A stretch of 64,000 nucleotides of DNA, from assembly GCA_026724425.1 (NCBI GenBank), contig JAIUCV010000007.1, positions 22,783,286 to 22,847,285 on the forward strand, in the 5' to 3' direction. The translations under genes were made by a program, and so were the position numbers. Shown here in pieces: positions 1 through 12,860 of the stretch (within the stretch, counting starts at the first letter, position 1; the number at the start of each line of letters is the position of its first letter). Under the pieces are notes generated by a model, which was not told the origin of the DNA, did not search any database, and was given only the letters and a program-made list of their open reading frames with translations. Source of the DNA: Erythrophleum ivorense (Eukaryota; Streptophyta; Magnoliopsida; Fabales; Fabaceae).

Positions 1-323
1 AGTCAAAGACTATCATAATATCAAGGCTTTTGGTGCTTCCAATTATATCTCCAAAAGTTTTGGCTAATTTAATTAGGGTAACAAATAAATTATATCAGTG
101 TTTTATCTTCAATTCGATCCAGATTTTATTATGGTGTAGGTAGAGACACATTTTATTCTTCAGATAAATAGCTCAAAGTTGATATCAAATCCAACCCAAA
201 ACAATTGTTCAGAAACCAATGATAATGGCTGCAATGTTGCATAAAATAATTGCCGTAGTTTATTAGCTAAACTATTATTAGAGAGGAAAAAAAAACAGTT
301 TGGGTCATGGGGAGTCTAGCTAC
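1..323 (-). other. Cycloartenol synthase intron 11 (partial)
   Basis: After the donor at 323 (CTGCAG then GTAGCT) I find no coding match to the next family exon, which should start near NEDGG or NGDGG and continue with the ATYELTRSY motif. The gene therefore leaves the window inside an intron, with the donor seen but no acceptor. Confidence 0.7.
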
Positions 324-3300
324 CTGCAATGAGAGAATGACATTAACGGCCTCATATAATCTCTTCACATCCAATGGCTCCCCAACAACTTCTGGTGGAA
401 TTTTGGATAATAAGAGAACAGCCTGAAAAGAATGAGTTATAACAGGAGAAAATAAGCAAACAGAAGTCAAGTCCTTTTATCAATAATTACCTTTAATCCT
501 TCAGCCGTGCAGTCAGAAATGGGCCATCCATGATCTGCAGTTGAAAATGGCCAAGCACCTTTTGAAATGTGGCGATACCAATAATTAAGATCACCAGGAC
601 AATCTTCTAAAACCTTTCAAGAAAAAATAAAGAAAGATAATACAGTGGTCAACAAGTGCAAACTGATGCAAGTTTTAAGGATATAATGTAAACAATAACC
701 TGTGAATTCTTTATGTACATGTGTGCTTTTCTGAGTATTGAGCCATATTCTTCAGTGAGGTTCGTAGAAATAATTGCCTGGACAGAAAATGCAGTATCCC
801 ACAGTTGACTTCCATTGTATCCCTGCAATAGAAATCCATTAGATGCTTTATTTGTATCATTTATTTTTCAAAAACCACTAGCATAAGACCTCAAGTAAAG
901 GTCAGAGTTCAGCACAGAAGCATCAATTTCACATATTACAACTGAGGAACCACAATTATGTCCATATCATGCTTAATCATCTGTTAATATGTCTAATTGC
1001 ATGAAAATGGTCGTAGCTCCTGTAAGTTCAGGATAAGTTGAACTATATGTGGACCTGCATTTTCATGCCATCTTCAGCGAGCCATAGATAATCATGGATC
1101 CTTGGAAGATGCAACTTGAAGGCCTCTGAATTTGGATCCTCCACCCAACAGCAGAGCATATTTAACACCTGAATATTAGTAATGGTGTATGATATTAACT
1201 AAGTAGTCAGTAATCAGTATTTTCTGATGAGTCAAAAATAAAAGACAACAGAAAAGAGAATCTTCCTTATACCTTGTTTACTGGCCCTATGCAAATGTAT
1301 CGAGTATTCTCATCTTCATAATGTATGTGCTCCATTGCGGTCTTAATAGCCTTTTCTCTAAACTTTTTTCCAGGCCAATGCATCAAAATAGGCTCAATGA
1401 CCTTGTGAAGAGATGCCCAGAGAATATCCTGCACAAGTGGGTGAGGATAGTACAAATCCTCCTGCACAACAAAGGCAATTCTCTTGTCACCCTTACTGAA
1501 TTCTAGTTCAATTAAATTCTGTTGAAAATGTTAAGAGAAATCAAATGCAGAGTTCTGCTCTTGTTTCAATGCACCTCCACCCAATTAAAAAAACAGAAAA
1601 ATAAAATTACAGTAAAGAGAAGTGAAAAATGCAGTCTCTGACCATTATAATTGAAAATAAACTGATCAAGGTCTCTGATACAAGGGTATAAAATGGAGTA
1701 GAATGATAAATCCAGGAAATAAAATTGGATGAATTATCTACAGGAATTTTGTTTTAAAATTGGATAACAGATTATCATGGTGGGGATGGCAGGAGAAATA
1801 ATCATGCTGATGACAATGATTGGCATTGAGATTAGAACACAAGTGATGGTAATGTCTTGGTGGTCGAGTAGGTGGCAGAAAGAATAGAATGTGGTTGAAG
1901 TGGTATGATTGTAGTCATTATGGATGGTGTGGTTGTGGTGGCATGACAGTAGCAACCAATGATGTTCAGCCAAGTTCCTGCATCAAAATAATAGGAAACC
2001 TAACATCTGGCATTGCCTGAAAATAAAAATAAAATAACAGAGAGAGAGAGGGTAATGTTTGTTTGCTATTTTCTATGTACTTACCAATGTAACGTTAGTA
2101 AGTGGAGGATATTATATTGTGGGACTCACAAGTAATAAAATCCATGTGAAGCAATTCTCATGATTTTTTTCATTCTTTTTTTTTTTGGGAGGACCAGTTA
2201 GCAGTTTCACAAACCTTAGCACACAAATTGCGTGACTGATTCCAATCTATGTGATGATATGGAATGGTATAAAGCTCCTTCCTCAAAGACAAGACTGTTG
2301 GTGTGATTGGACCAACAAACCTCTTCCCATATAAGTAAGACATTGGCAAATAGACCATCCGACAGTGACACCACATCCTTCCTGTAAAACATAAAAAGTA
2401 GAGATTTTTTCTCCTAGTTTAAGCAGAGAATGAATGGAAAGATTACAGAATCTTAAGAACAGCAGTCATGAACATATAATGCCTTTAATAAAAGAACATG
2501 CATGCAGTATGCAAGTTCTCAGTCACACAAAAAATTCTTGTGTGGGCAATAATTTTTTTGTCTCCTCATAACATTAAATCATACATCAGGTTACACAAAG
2601 ATGCCCTGACAGACTGGATAAAAAACCAAAAATCATGTCATAAAGGTATTGTACAAATTGAAATTGGTCACCCCAACAGATTGAATAAATCAAAATCATT
2701 ACACTTTATACAGCAACAAACTTGAGTTTCCCAATTACGTTGACAGGTTTCCATCATTATCATCATTTGATAAAATTATTTTTCTTTTCAACCATGAAAG
2801 TTGCTCACTTTAAAGGATCTTGTGTTACGAAGAAAGATACACAGGCCAAACTTTTTGGTCAAAATACTGATCCATATGTAGAATTCCTAACAATTAACTC
2901 CCAAACTATAAGAGATGGGGGCTTCTGTTGAGTATATCTCCTCTTTGATCAAGTAAAACATCATAAAAACAGCTTAAAGGGCAAGAACCTGGATGGAATG
3001 GAAGCATGTATGGAAGAAGCCATATCTCAGGGGGTAGGGGATTATTTCCAGACCATTCATATACTCCAAGAACCTATCATCATAATAAGATCAGCAAATA
3101 AATATACCACAATGTCATATCAATTAATAAAACCATCAAAATGAGGCTAAGATCTTAACTGAAAGCCACATCTTCCCCCATGATGTTATAAAAGTAGCAC
3201 CACCATGCTCTAGAATCCAGTCACGCCCTTTCTCCATAGCCCCTTCTCCATCATTTGCTCCTTCACCAAGCAATCTGAGAGTTACATAACTCAAGACAGT

Positions 3301-5576
3301 TCCGAACATGGTGCTTGAGCCTTCAATATGCAATCCCCAACCACCATTCTCATTCTGATATTACATAAAACTAGGAAAACTTCTGAGAAGGAACCAACAA
3401 TATAGTAGAGGAAATGATGGTGCGAATTTCTTACCTGATGATTGTAGAGGTAACGACAGATTTCCTTTTTATGTTCTTCTGATAAGGTCGCATTCAGTGC
3501 TCCAGTGATAGACAAAGTAATTACCTGATCAATTGTATAGCCCAGAAAGTATTAGGATTCTCATGGTTATTTCTCAAAGGTGAATATTATTCAGAACAAA
3601 GTATTTATCAGGAAAAAGAAGAAAAAAAGTTAAAAAGATAAATATCAATCTACAATGACAAGCCCAGAAATCTTAACGGCAGAGTTGGTGCAGTTTTGGC
3701 AAAGGTACTTGATTGCCTGCAAATTAGAGCAGTATGTATCTCACAAAATAAGATCAAGTGTTAAAAACATAACTTACCAAGCCAGGCAAAAGAAACATGG
3801 GACCTCCATAATCTCCAGGCCAGTGTCCATCGTGACTCTGTAGAGTTGAATGGAAACTTATGGCCCTCCTTAATGTTCTTGTCACGGTCTCCTCAGTAAT
3901 ATCCTGTATATCTTTGACTTTGACTTGAGGTAATACCTCATCTCTTGGATTCTCTTTTGCAAACTTCATTTAGTTACAAGAAAGAAGACTGAACTTAAAT
4001 GGTAGAATTTTAGATATGACAACTTAATAATATAACTTTCACAGAATAATAAAAGCACTAAAAATCATATCACACCCAACATGATAAAGCTATAGAAAAG
4101 TTTTATTAGATTAAATTGGTTTAAGGAGAAAAGGAAACATTTATGAACTGATTCCTTCATTTGAAGTAGAAAAAGTTTCAAGATGCACATGGCAATCACT
4201 TCTCAATTTTCTGGGAATCCAATACACCTGATACCAGTTAAAGGATTATTATAAGCGAAAAAAAAAGGCAAGAAATAATTTGAAATTGGAACATGAGTAT
4301 ATAACACTGAGTACAAGACACATCAGCTAGATATTTATTTGATAAGAACTAGATATGAAATAACTAAAAACATGAAGTTCCTGCACATAACATTTTCACA
4401 AATGCAATTCTATCGAACCTAACACTGTAGCCAAACTATAATATTATATACCTTTCTTTTGCAATTATTCATTTAATATCCCTAGACACATAAAAGTACT
4501 TTCTTTTCTCTCAACAAAGGTTTGCAGAGCTTCCTGACAATGCATAGTCAAACCTTAGAAAGTAGGGCAAAGAATAACTGATTTGATTTTAAACTTCAAG
4601 TATATAGGACCAAAGAATAAAGGTTAGTAATTAAATCAACGGATTCCTCCACATCCAATCTTATCAATTTTTCATCCTTTCCCTCCAAATGGAGGATGTA
4701 GAATATTATAACCCAGAGTAATAAATCATCATATAGTTTCGTCTATACATGGCAAAATATATAAGTTAAGGAATCACCAGTAGTTTAATCTTATTATGGT
4801 GATCAGATAACAAATCACCATTAACACACGCATTAGGAATGGACTTGAAGCAGAACATAAGTTGGCACAATTGGATGGAAAAAAAAATTATTAATCTAAT
4901 GGCTTGCTATGATGGCACAAAATATCTGTTTCTGAAGAATGAGTAATATTTTAAAGCGCCCACAGAAGAAATTGTGATGAGTAAGGTCAAGTAAGTCTGG
5001 TAACCGTAATGGCCGAACTGTCTAGAAAATGTTAAAAAAAAATTTAAAAAAAAAAAACCCACTATCAGCCTATCTAGTTTACCAAGCACTGTTTCTTGCT
5101 TGCCATTTCATCACTCGAACAGGTTAGCAGCCAATTAACTGAAAAAATTGTTCAACTCGGTAAAGTTAACGTTCTTCAAGTACACGATCCACGAGTGCAT
5201 AACAAATTGACATTTTACTTGAATCTGTTTTCCGGGATAACTGAGAAATTGAATTAACCAAAAGGAAAAGATTTATATATATATATATATATATATAATT
5301 ATCATTATGATTGCAGCTCAAGTGAAATATGGCAGGAGGCAACATCGGTTAACAGTATAATGGACGAAGATACCAAACCTGAATGCGCATAATTAGATCA
5401 GAGCTGTGCTTCTTGTGGAAGCGATTTTTGTGGAAAGTTTCGCGAGCTCTCTCAATCTCCATGATTTCCTCTGGCGATCCAAGTTTAGGATCGAACTCCC
5501 AGACCTGCCTTCCAACGTGATTGTTCAGTGAGCGCAGCCATGGACTCCCTCCCTCCCCAATCTTCAGCTTCCACAT
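324..5576 (-). CDS. CAS1: Cycloartenol synthase (oxidosqualene cyclase), 5' eleven exons; 3' part outside window
   Basis: Encodes a membrane-associated oxidosqualene cyclase that converts 2,3-oxidosqualene to cycloartenol, the first plant sterol precursor. Exons read on the minus strand, high to low: 5379-5576 (ATG at 5576, MWKLKIGEGG), 3778-3963, 3435-3524, 3160-3354, 2989-3073, 2215-2381, 1273-1461, 1055-1168, 700-822, 491-613 and 324-422. All have GT/AG borders, and the sum is 1569 nt, exactly 523 codons with no stop. The family is about 757 residues, so roughly 235 C-terminal residues lie beyond base 1. Residues diagnostic for cycloartenol synthase are present: H257 in MWCHCR (beta-amyrin synthases have MWCYCR, lupeol synthases usually MLCYCR), Y410 (GYNGSQLWD), and H477, I481 and catalytic D483 in DHGWPISDCTAE. 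These fall at the same residue numbers as in Arabidopsis CAS1, as I recall them. QW-type repeats such as DGHWPGDYGGP are intact. Probably functional. Lanosterol synthase is less likely from the overall match. Confidence 0.93.
3964..5378 (-). other. Cycloartenol synthase intron 1, 1.4 kb, with (AT)n
   Basis: This is the largest intron of the visible gene, with donor GTTTGG at 5378 and an acceptor in TGAAG at 3964. It holds an (AT)n microsatellite at about 5273-5297 and two A-rich runs, and no other feature. Short open frames here are spurious. Confidence 0.75.
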
Positions 5577-5597
5577 TTTCTTCCGATTCTCAGCAAA
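5577..5597 (-). other. 5' UTR stub of the cycloartenol synthase exon 1
   Basis: The frame upstream of the ATG at 5576 stays open (16 more codons from an ATG at 5624). The conserved family start is MWKLKI, so 5576 was chosen. A plausible splice acceptor (TTTCTGGCAG) ends at 5598, suggesting a 5' UTR intron, which is common in plant oxidosqualene cyclase genes. This is inference; no transcript is available. Confidence 0.4.
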
Positions 5598-5973
5598 CTG
5601 CCAGAAACAATGAGGGGAAACCAAATGTCTCAGCGAGAATATGTTTCATTCATGCTCAATAGGAAGTAGCAGAAAACTGTAAGATATAGCAAACAAGTTT
5701 TTAGCATTGAATTTTCCGAGAAACATCCAAATGAGCATTGAGTAGCCAACCAGTGAGTTATTGTCGCCAAGATGACGTAGGAAGTACAATTCAAGAGATC
5801 AGAACGTGAAGTAGGTGATGAATAAGTTGGCTTGGCTAGCATTGGGTTCCTTTGAGGTTCCTAAGAGGCAAATCACGTGCTCCTTGCCAACTAGGACGTT
5901 TTTCTAATTTTGGGTTTGTTTAATGCCAGGTAAGCATGGAGAGTCCATGCATAATTATCTCACGCCTCGAATT
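5598..5973. other. Upstream region of cycloartenol synthase
   Basis: This apparently single-copy sequence lies between the gene and the duplicated block that starts at about 5974. It must contain the promoter or a 5' UTR intron, but I can identify no unambiguous TATA box or start site. No protein-like frame. Confidence 0.4.
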
Positions 5974-6744
5974 TATGCTATGCAGGTATCTTTAAAATGA
6001 AATTTCACCAAAATATATGTTTTGTATAATAAATAATTTCATTTTGTACAGTTCCTTCAAAATTTTGATAGATTGATGAAATAATTAAGGAAATGGAATG
6101 AAAATTTATATAATTTTTTAATTTTATTATTTTATATGTCATGTTTTATTTTTCTAAGATTAAAAAATAAAAATCTAATATTTTAAAAATACTTAAAATA
6201 TTTGAAGTTATTTTAATGTATTTTTAAAATTTTTTAACAGAATAAAATAATAAATAAATATTTCAATGTATTTTTACATTAAAAATATTATAGTCATTTA
6301 TTTATTTTTTCTTTCTATTCTTATATTATTTTTACCTAACAAAATACAAAAATGAAATACAATGTTTATACTTTTTTCATAGCATAGTGAACATAATTAT
6401 TTCATTTTATCAAAATTCATTTACATTCTTATTTTTATTTATATTTCTATTTTATAGAAATTATTTTATAAACCAAATGGGAGATTAATTTGAACGTGGC
6501 AGCCCATTAAGGCAAATGCATAACATATTGAATGATACTATGCTATATGCACTGGTCCAAATTTTTTACAATTGAATCTTTTCGATATTTATAGAAAATT
6601 ATCATTATTATTATTATAGATTGTGACCGTGAAAAATCCAATCTCCAAGTTAATCAAGCCATATGCATGACATATTTGACCAAGGCACGAGCCCATAAAA
6701 TAGCTCAGAGTAAGACGTTAACAACAGAAGACAACTAATAATGA

Positions 6745-6980
6745 TGAGAGCTAAAACTCGATCATCAACCAACTACCACACGTGAGCGGTGCGAGCAGTG
6801 CAATTAAGACGCAAAACTTTCTCATTGCTCTCTTCCAAGGACTAATCCACTGAAGCGATGGAATGATATCCTTCCCTTTATTACTCCACGTGAAAGTAGG
6901 ACCTTCTGTACCAAACGCCATTAAACCATTATCCTCAATAAATTTTGGTTGGAGGACATCTCTGTCTCTCAACAATTTTT
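6745..6980 (-). pseudogene. LINE (non-LTR retrotransposon) endonuclease fragment
   Basis: A short minus-strand frame reads FIEDNGLMAFGTEGPTFTWS followed by NKG. This resembles the GP-FTWSN block of plant L1-type apurinic endonucleases, and an RLDR-like stretch follows only after a frame change. It is about 75 codons, against about 1,200 for a full LINE ORF2. A diverged partner lies at 15740-15950 in the second duplication unit, so the fragment predates the duplication. Confidence 0.5.
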
Positions 6981-7004
6981 TCTGCTTTAAAGATGTGCTT
7001 CTCC

Positions 7005-7288
7005 TGATGGGATATAAAAAATGGATCTGGCTCTATATAGTGTATTATGTGAATGCTATGCAATGGGGGGAGAGTAAATTGATTCGAAAAAATGAGGGGT
7101 ATGAAGGCTACAAGTGTCTTGATTGCCACTGAATGTATTTTAGCTACAATATACAAAGCTTCATTCCTATTCTTATTTATAAGAATGCCTTGGTGGTGGT
7201 GTACATAATGTTTTTTAATTATTTCCATTTGCATTTATTACAATTTGCTCCACATACTTTCATGCTGCTGCTACAGTTCATCATGTCA
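7005..7288 (-). repeat. 3' LTR of the copia element
   Basis: 284 bp, TG...CA on the minus strand. Flanked on the outer side by TCTCC (7000-7004), which also occurs at 11110-11114. Confidence 0.85.
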
Positions 7289-7449
7289 CTATTGTTGGGC
7301 TCACTCGTAAATCTAAAAACAATGCAGATAGCATGTACTATGTCATGGCTAATATTTGTGAGATAAATCATTGAGCCAACAAAATTTCAATAAGTCATCT
7401 CATTCACCTTTTTTTTCCATTCTCTTTAAATAGCTTCTCATTAGTTCTC

Positions 7450-8200
7450 ATTGGTGTGAATGTTGGCTTGTAGTCCTACATCTTGAATTTCTTCAACAAA
7501 TCATCAGCACATTTATATTAAAAAAATGAATATCTACCCAGGTCTTTGTTTTACTTGCATTCTAAGAAAGTACCTCATGAGACCAAGATCAATTATCTCA
7601 TACTCCTTCATCATGGCCTATTTGAAGTCTTCAATCATCTTTGTATCATTACTAGTGTATATTAAATCATCTATGTATAGGCAAAGAATGAGGAAATGAT
7701 TTCCTTACCTTCTCATATACAATCATGGCTCACTTGGCCTTTTGGTGAAGTCGTGATCAAGAATATACCTATCTATTTTACTATTTCACGCATGCAATGC
7801 TTGCTTCAATCCATAGAGTGCTTTTTTCAATTGATATATTTTATCTTCTTTGCCTCAAACCATATACACTTGAGGTTGCTCCACTTACACTTCTTCAATT
7901 TCTCTATTTAGGAATGCAAACTTTACGTTTAATTGATATACTAGTAGCTTCAATTGGGCAGCCAAAGTAAGTACCATTCTAATTATTTCCATATTTACCA
8001 CGAGAATGAAGGTTTCATTGAAGTCAATACCTAATTGCTGAGAATATCCTTTTGCTACAAGTTATGCCTTGAACTTCTAGACTGACCCATCATTGTTATA
8101 CTTGATTTTGTAGACCCATTTTAACTCAATGATATCTTTTTCTTTCGATTTCTCCATGAGCTCTCATATATGGTTCTTCTCAATTATCTTGATTTCTTCA
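7450..8200 (-). pseudogene. Copia reverse transcriptase remnant
   Basis: Read across frames, this shows the copia RT signatures: LVAKGYSQQ-like, an IDFNETF-like block, KALYGLKQA-like, then LYIDDLIYTSND (the YVDD-type catalytic motif), and DLGLMRYFL. Frameshifts and stops interrupt it, and the sequence ends at the 3' LTR without an RNase H domain. Not translatable. Confidence 0.8.
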
Positions 8201-8359
8201 TCCATGGTTTTTCTCCATTCTTTTTCTTTTGCAGCTTCTTTATATTTCTACAGTTCACAAGAAAATAATGCGACATTACAAGTTTGATAAATATCTTACA
8301 ATGATCACATTTTTCTTGAAGGAGATGATTCTGGTGACAAGCATTTGCTATCTTGGTGG

Positions 8360-9065
8360 TTAGCTTGTGCTTGAGTCTTGATTATCTCTTGCATTCTCCT
8401 CAACTTCAAGATGTTGAACTCCTTCAAATACTTCATTACTCCATTTCCAGCTAGCTTCTTCATTGGAGATGACATTATTTGAAATAATTAATTGTCTCGT
8501 GTCAGGATTGTAAAGACGATAGCCTTTGGATTCATCGCTGAATCCAATGAGGATACACTTTTCTCCTTTCTCATCCAACTTAGGATGTAGGCATAGGCAA
8601 TGCTTCCAAAGACTCTGAAATGAACAACATTAGCTTTCTCTTGAACTAAACTTCATATGGCGTTCTATTTGAAACTGCTTTTGTAGGAGATCAGTTGAGA
8701 ATATAAACTGTTATGTTAATAGCTTTAGCCTACAAATATTTTGGCATATTTTTACATTGGAGCATAGCGCGCCATCTTAACAATAATTTTATTTTTTCTT
8801 TCTGCAATATCGTTATGTTGAGGTGTGTGACAAACTATGAACTCCTTCTTGATGTCATGCTATTTGCAAAATTTGATGAATATTTGATCAATAAATTCTT
8901 TCCCACAATCAGTTCTCAAAATTTTAAGAGAGTGCCCACTTTGTTTTCCAACAAAGGCTTGCTTTCTAAGATGATTTAGGAATGGCAATTTATGTATTTT
9001 TCCATAAATGTATCTTTCACAAATTTTCTTTTCAAAATACATAGGAGGAAGTGCAAGTACCATTT
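8360..9065 (-). pseudogene. Copia integrase remnant with internal deletion
   Basis: Minus-strand pieces include YGKIHKLPF (GAG-preintegrase/integrase junction) and KILRTDCGKEF (the core block usually written LRTDRGGEF). The C-terminal block is CILIGFSDESKGYRLYNPDT (8480-8580). Between LPF and LRTD the family normally has the first catalytic Asp block (HSDICGP type, about 60 residues). Here HLRKQAFVGKQSGHSL joins directly, so that part is deleted and the integrase cannot be active. Confidence 0.8.
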
Positions 9066-9528
9066 CTTTCTAATTTAATAATTTAAGGCCATAAAAATTC
9101 AAATGGAAGTATTTGAAATGCCATAGTGTGGATTCATCTACATTTTCACATTTCATGGCATACTTTTGCCTAAGTATCATCAAAGGAAAAATTTTATTTA
9201 GGGCCATTTTGATAGTAGTTATAAGTTGCTTCTTTTTTATCAAATATAATGCATTTATCATTATCAAAAGTCAATTTATAGCCTTTTTGGATCAATAGAT
9301 CAATACTCAATAAACTTTGTGTAAGACCCAGAACATAATAAACATCATGACTAAATTTTTATTAGTCATTTTTTGTCTTGACAACAATAATGCTTTTGCC
9401 TTCTACTTCTTGCATTTTTCTATCACCAAGTGTAATTTAGAATTTCAAACTTTCATCTAGTTTAACAAAGCAATTTTTATTGCTTGTCATGTGGTTTGAA
9501 CAACTACTATCAAGATACCAAACATCCC

Positions 9529-10432
9529 TCAATTCTTGAGAAAAAAATACAAAATAAAATATTTGACTAAGGGATTAACCTTTTTCTGTAAAATTTGCTT
9601 TTTCTTTCTCTCAATACCAATAATCTTTTTCAAAATGAGTGGACTTTTTGCATCTCTTGCATTTGTATCAACAATCTTTTGTATTATGATTATTTTTCTT
9701 GCATAGGCTATAATAAGAGCTTGATTTATCTTTGCTTCCTTTATTTTTGTAATTTTTTCTCCCCTTTCTATGGTAATTAAATAATCCCCTATTTTAAAGC
9801 TTTTAACCATGGTTATTCTTCTTATCTCCATCATTTTTTAAAACATTTATTTTTGATCGAAAGGCTTGCTTTAATAGTGGATCAAATATTGCATTCTCTC
9901 CTCATGGGCTTGAAAAGATCCCATTAGCTCCACTAGAGTAAGCTTTAATAAATCCTTGACTTCTTCAATTGTAGCCACCACAAGATCAAATTTTGTTGGA
10001 AGGTCCCTTAATAATTTTTGAACAATTTTCTCATTTTTTATCGGGTCTTCATAACTTCTAATTTGATTAATAATATTAGAGACATGAAAGAAAAAAATTT
10101 ATATTGATTCACCTTCCTTCATTATCAAAATCTCTCCATAAAGATTGAAGTTTGATAATGATTAACTTGTCAGAGCCTTTGTACTGACTCTTTTAAATTT
10201 CTCATGCCACATTTATTGTTTGGCATTCATGATCCTTGGAAAGATTGAATTGCTTACCCCTTGTTAAACAAGGAGTAAAGCTTTTGCATCTTTTAGCATA
10301 TTTTTCTTGTGCTCCTTTTGTTTTGCAACTATCCATGATGCTTGCTATTCTAAGGTTGGTTCTTAAAGTTCTTCCACCACCATTTCCCACAAATCTTGTG
10401 AGATAAATAATGTCTTCATCTTTATACTCCAA
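9529..10432 (-). pseudogene. Copia gag remnant
   Basis: The minus strand at 9890-10140 reads INQIRSYEDP, then KLLRDLPTKFDLVVATIEE and VELMGSFQAHEERM. This is the typical UBN2/gag-polypeptide block of copia elements. The downstream zinc-knuckle region (about 9600-9780) has lost its C-x2-C spacing. Several frame changes; no intact protein. Confidence 0.8.
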
Positions 10433-10603
10433 AAATCATAACATCCACCCTCAAATATAGGGATTCAAGCTTGAGTATTATTGAAGGTGGTTAGATTTGA
10501 GGTAGATGTAGAGGCCATAGGGACTAATAGGAAAGGAATAAAAATATAATGTTAAGGTGGTTAAATATGAATAAGTGTTTTAGAACTAAGGTTATGATAC
10601 CAC

Positions 10604-10890
10604 TAATGGGATATAAAAAATGGATATAGCTCTATATATGTATTATGTGAATCCTATGTAATGGAGGGAGAGAAAATTAATGCGAAGAAGTGAGGGATAT
10701 GAAAGCTATAACTGTCTTGATTATTACTGAATGTATTTTGGCTACAATACAAAAAGTTTCATTCCTATTCCTATTTATAAGAATGCCTTGGTGATGGTGT
10801 ATGCAATTTATTTTTTTTAATTATTTCCATTTGCATTTATTACAACTTGCTTCACATACTTCCATGCTACTACGACAGTTCATCATGTCA
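10604..10890 (-). repeat. 5' LTR of the copia element
   Basis: 287 bp, matching 7005-7288 along its length with scattered differences. Its inner end abuts the tRNA-Met-like primer site. No TCTCC follows at 10891; the next TCTCC lies at 11110-11114. Confidence 0.85.
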
Positions 10891-11109
10891 CAATCTTCTT
10901 ATCAAATTATGTGCCAACTTGCTTGCTTGTTATACATATGCAGCGCTGTCTTTTAATTTGTTCTGTCTATCACCACCTTATTAGTAATATGATTATATCT
11001 GACTTGGCCCCAAATCTTCCACTGCCTAAGTTGCAATTTGCTAACACCATTCACATGGCTTCATAAATATTTTGATCTTTTTTAGGATTTTTTAGATTAT
11101 TTTTTAATA
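10891..11109. other. 219-bp segment between copia LTR and the TCTCC repeat
   Basis: Absent from the second duplication unit. It lies outside the copia LTR but inside the TCTCC direct repeats, so it either belongs to the inserted DNA or was lost in copy 2. No coding or structural match seen. Confidence 0.55.
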
Positions 11110-12729
11110 TCTCCAAGGTGTCTTCAAGCTTTTAGGATTAAGCGTGCCTAAAAAGAACTAAAATCAAAGATCCAGTTTAGAAAATATCTACCAAGAATGT
11201 GAGAATGTCAATCCCTTGGGTGATGTGGAATGTCTACTTGAGAATTTTATAGACTATTGCAAAGTCTAACAGCCAGTAATTTTTAAATGACCCGGAATTT
11301 TAGTTATTATTACTCAGTAGTTGTGGTTATTTTGAGAATCATAAACTCTTATTATTTCACATTTTAGAGTTGTTTTAATTATTTTTTTAAGATATTTATT
11401 TCTTATTTTATAATATTTATTTTTATTCCTATAAAAACCCTATAATTACTTATTAATAGAATAATATTTTAGTCTTTTATTTTGGTCTTGTTACATTTAT
11501 GCAAATGTGTTTTGTTATTGAGACATGTGCCATGATGCATCATCGAGAAAGAGATAAACGTCCTAAAATAACTTGTCTCTTGCTAGCATAAAAGGAATGT
11601 GCCTCAAAGTTGATCATCTCAATTGCGTCGCTATCAATTGCACAGTTAATTGCATTGATCTAGTCCACTCATCTCATTGAGTAGCCATTATTAGGACACA
11701 TCGCACACTACATGAAATGTACTATTTCAACTTAATGAAACGATGTATTTTGAGTAGACAAATTTGTGACCTATAGAGCTCAATGAAATGGACCATTTTA
11801 GGGGAATGAAATTGGAGCAATTGTAGATGACACAATGAAGGCAAAACCTAGATGCAGTGAAATTAGGGAATGAATAAGCTCTCTCCTCTTCCCCTCATGA
11901 GCAGGATTGTAAGGTATGATCATTATTCTCAAATAGGTTACCTTCTCATTTTCTTTGTTTTCTGTATTCTTGGTTGATGCATTGATTCTTCAACACTGCT
12001 TTTCTCAAAATTGCAATTTAATTATTAGGTGTCTGCTACTTTTATTGGAACCTTATGAAGTCTTGTTTCGCTTTCGTTTGCTAAAAATGGTGCTCCTAAT
12101 TGGCATTAATGAGATGTGCGTATGTAACCATGCAAGTGTTGACATAACATTCTAGGACTTTTCTTTTACATGATTTATCAAGCCTAAAGTATCTACTACC
12201 TTGCCAAATGTTCTTTCATTGTTATTGTGAAAATACCTTTTATCTTTCATAATTTGCTTTATAGTTAACCTTTCCTTTATTACAACACTTCCCTGACATA
12301 TTGTTCCCCAAAAAATGCATAAATTGAGATGAATATGTATATGCTAGTATTAGATTTTGAAATGTGTCTTCAAATATTTAATATTTAGTTGTGACAGTAT
12401 TTAAAGACTAGACTATGATGGATAATTGTTAACACAAATTTGAAACTATTTGTTTCTTTACTTGACACTTAATAGGATAATTACTTTTTATTAATTTGTG
12501 GACTGAGACAAGTTGAAAGTGCAATAATAAAATTATTTTCAAGAAAAAAAAATATCAAATTAAAAGCAACATGTTTTAAATAACTAAATAAATAGTTTAC
12601 ATATAGATAAAAATGATAGTAGAATTTTCCTCAATAGAATTTTAATTTGTGTTACTATCATTCAAGGGTAAGAACTTAGGCATTCCTTTATAATGAATCA
12701 TGTAGGTTTTCAATGCAAAAATATTTTTA

Positions 12730-12860
12730 GTTAAAGGAATATTTACTACTATAGCAAATCTATCATGGATATTTTAGGCTTGAAAATACACTTTTATATG
12801 GTAGCACTGCACCATGCGTTAAAATTTAGGACTTTATAATCATTTGCCCTATCATGACAA
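12730..12860 (+). pseudogene. SnRK2-type kinase exon remnant, copy 1 (very decayed)
   Basis: Nucleotide partner of the better-preserved kinase remnant at 17690-17790. Here HRD and the following residues are lost through substitutions and stops. Recognised only by alignment with copy 2. Confidence 0.5.

Larger units (their letters stand above)
7005..10890 (-). mobile_element. Ty1/copia LTR retrotransposon, decayed and internally deleted
   Basis: Two direct LTRs, 7005-7288 and 10604-10890, begin TGACATGATG and end CCCATCA (CATTA in one copy) on the minus strand. Beside the 5' LTR a primer-binding site TGGTATCATAACC (10588-10603) resembles the initiator-Met tRNA complement used by copia elements. 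Minus-strand remnants appear in the order gag, integrase, reverse transcriptase, which is copia order. At 3.9 kb it is shorter than an autonomous copia (about 5 kb): part of the integrase and the reverse transcriptase/RNase H end are missing, and many stops are present. Non-autonomous and dead. LTR divergence looks substantial. Confidence 0.87.

Noticed and set aside
267..470. Open frame on the minus strand as a separate 67-aa protein
   Set aside because: It is exon 11 of cycloartenol synthase (324-422) read through into introns on both sides.
1734..1973. 79-codon frame on the minus strand
   Set aside because: Lies in the intron between the 2215-2381 and 1273-1461 exons; His/Thr-rich by chance, no family match.
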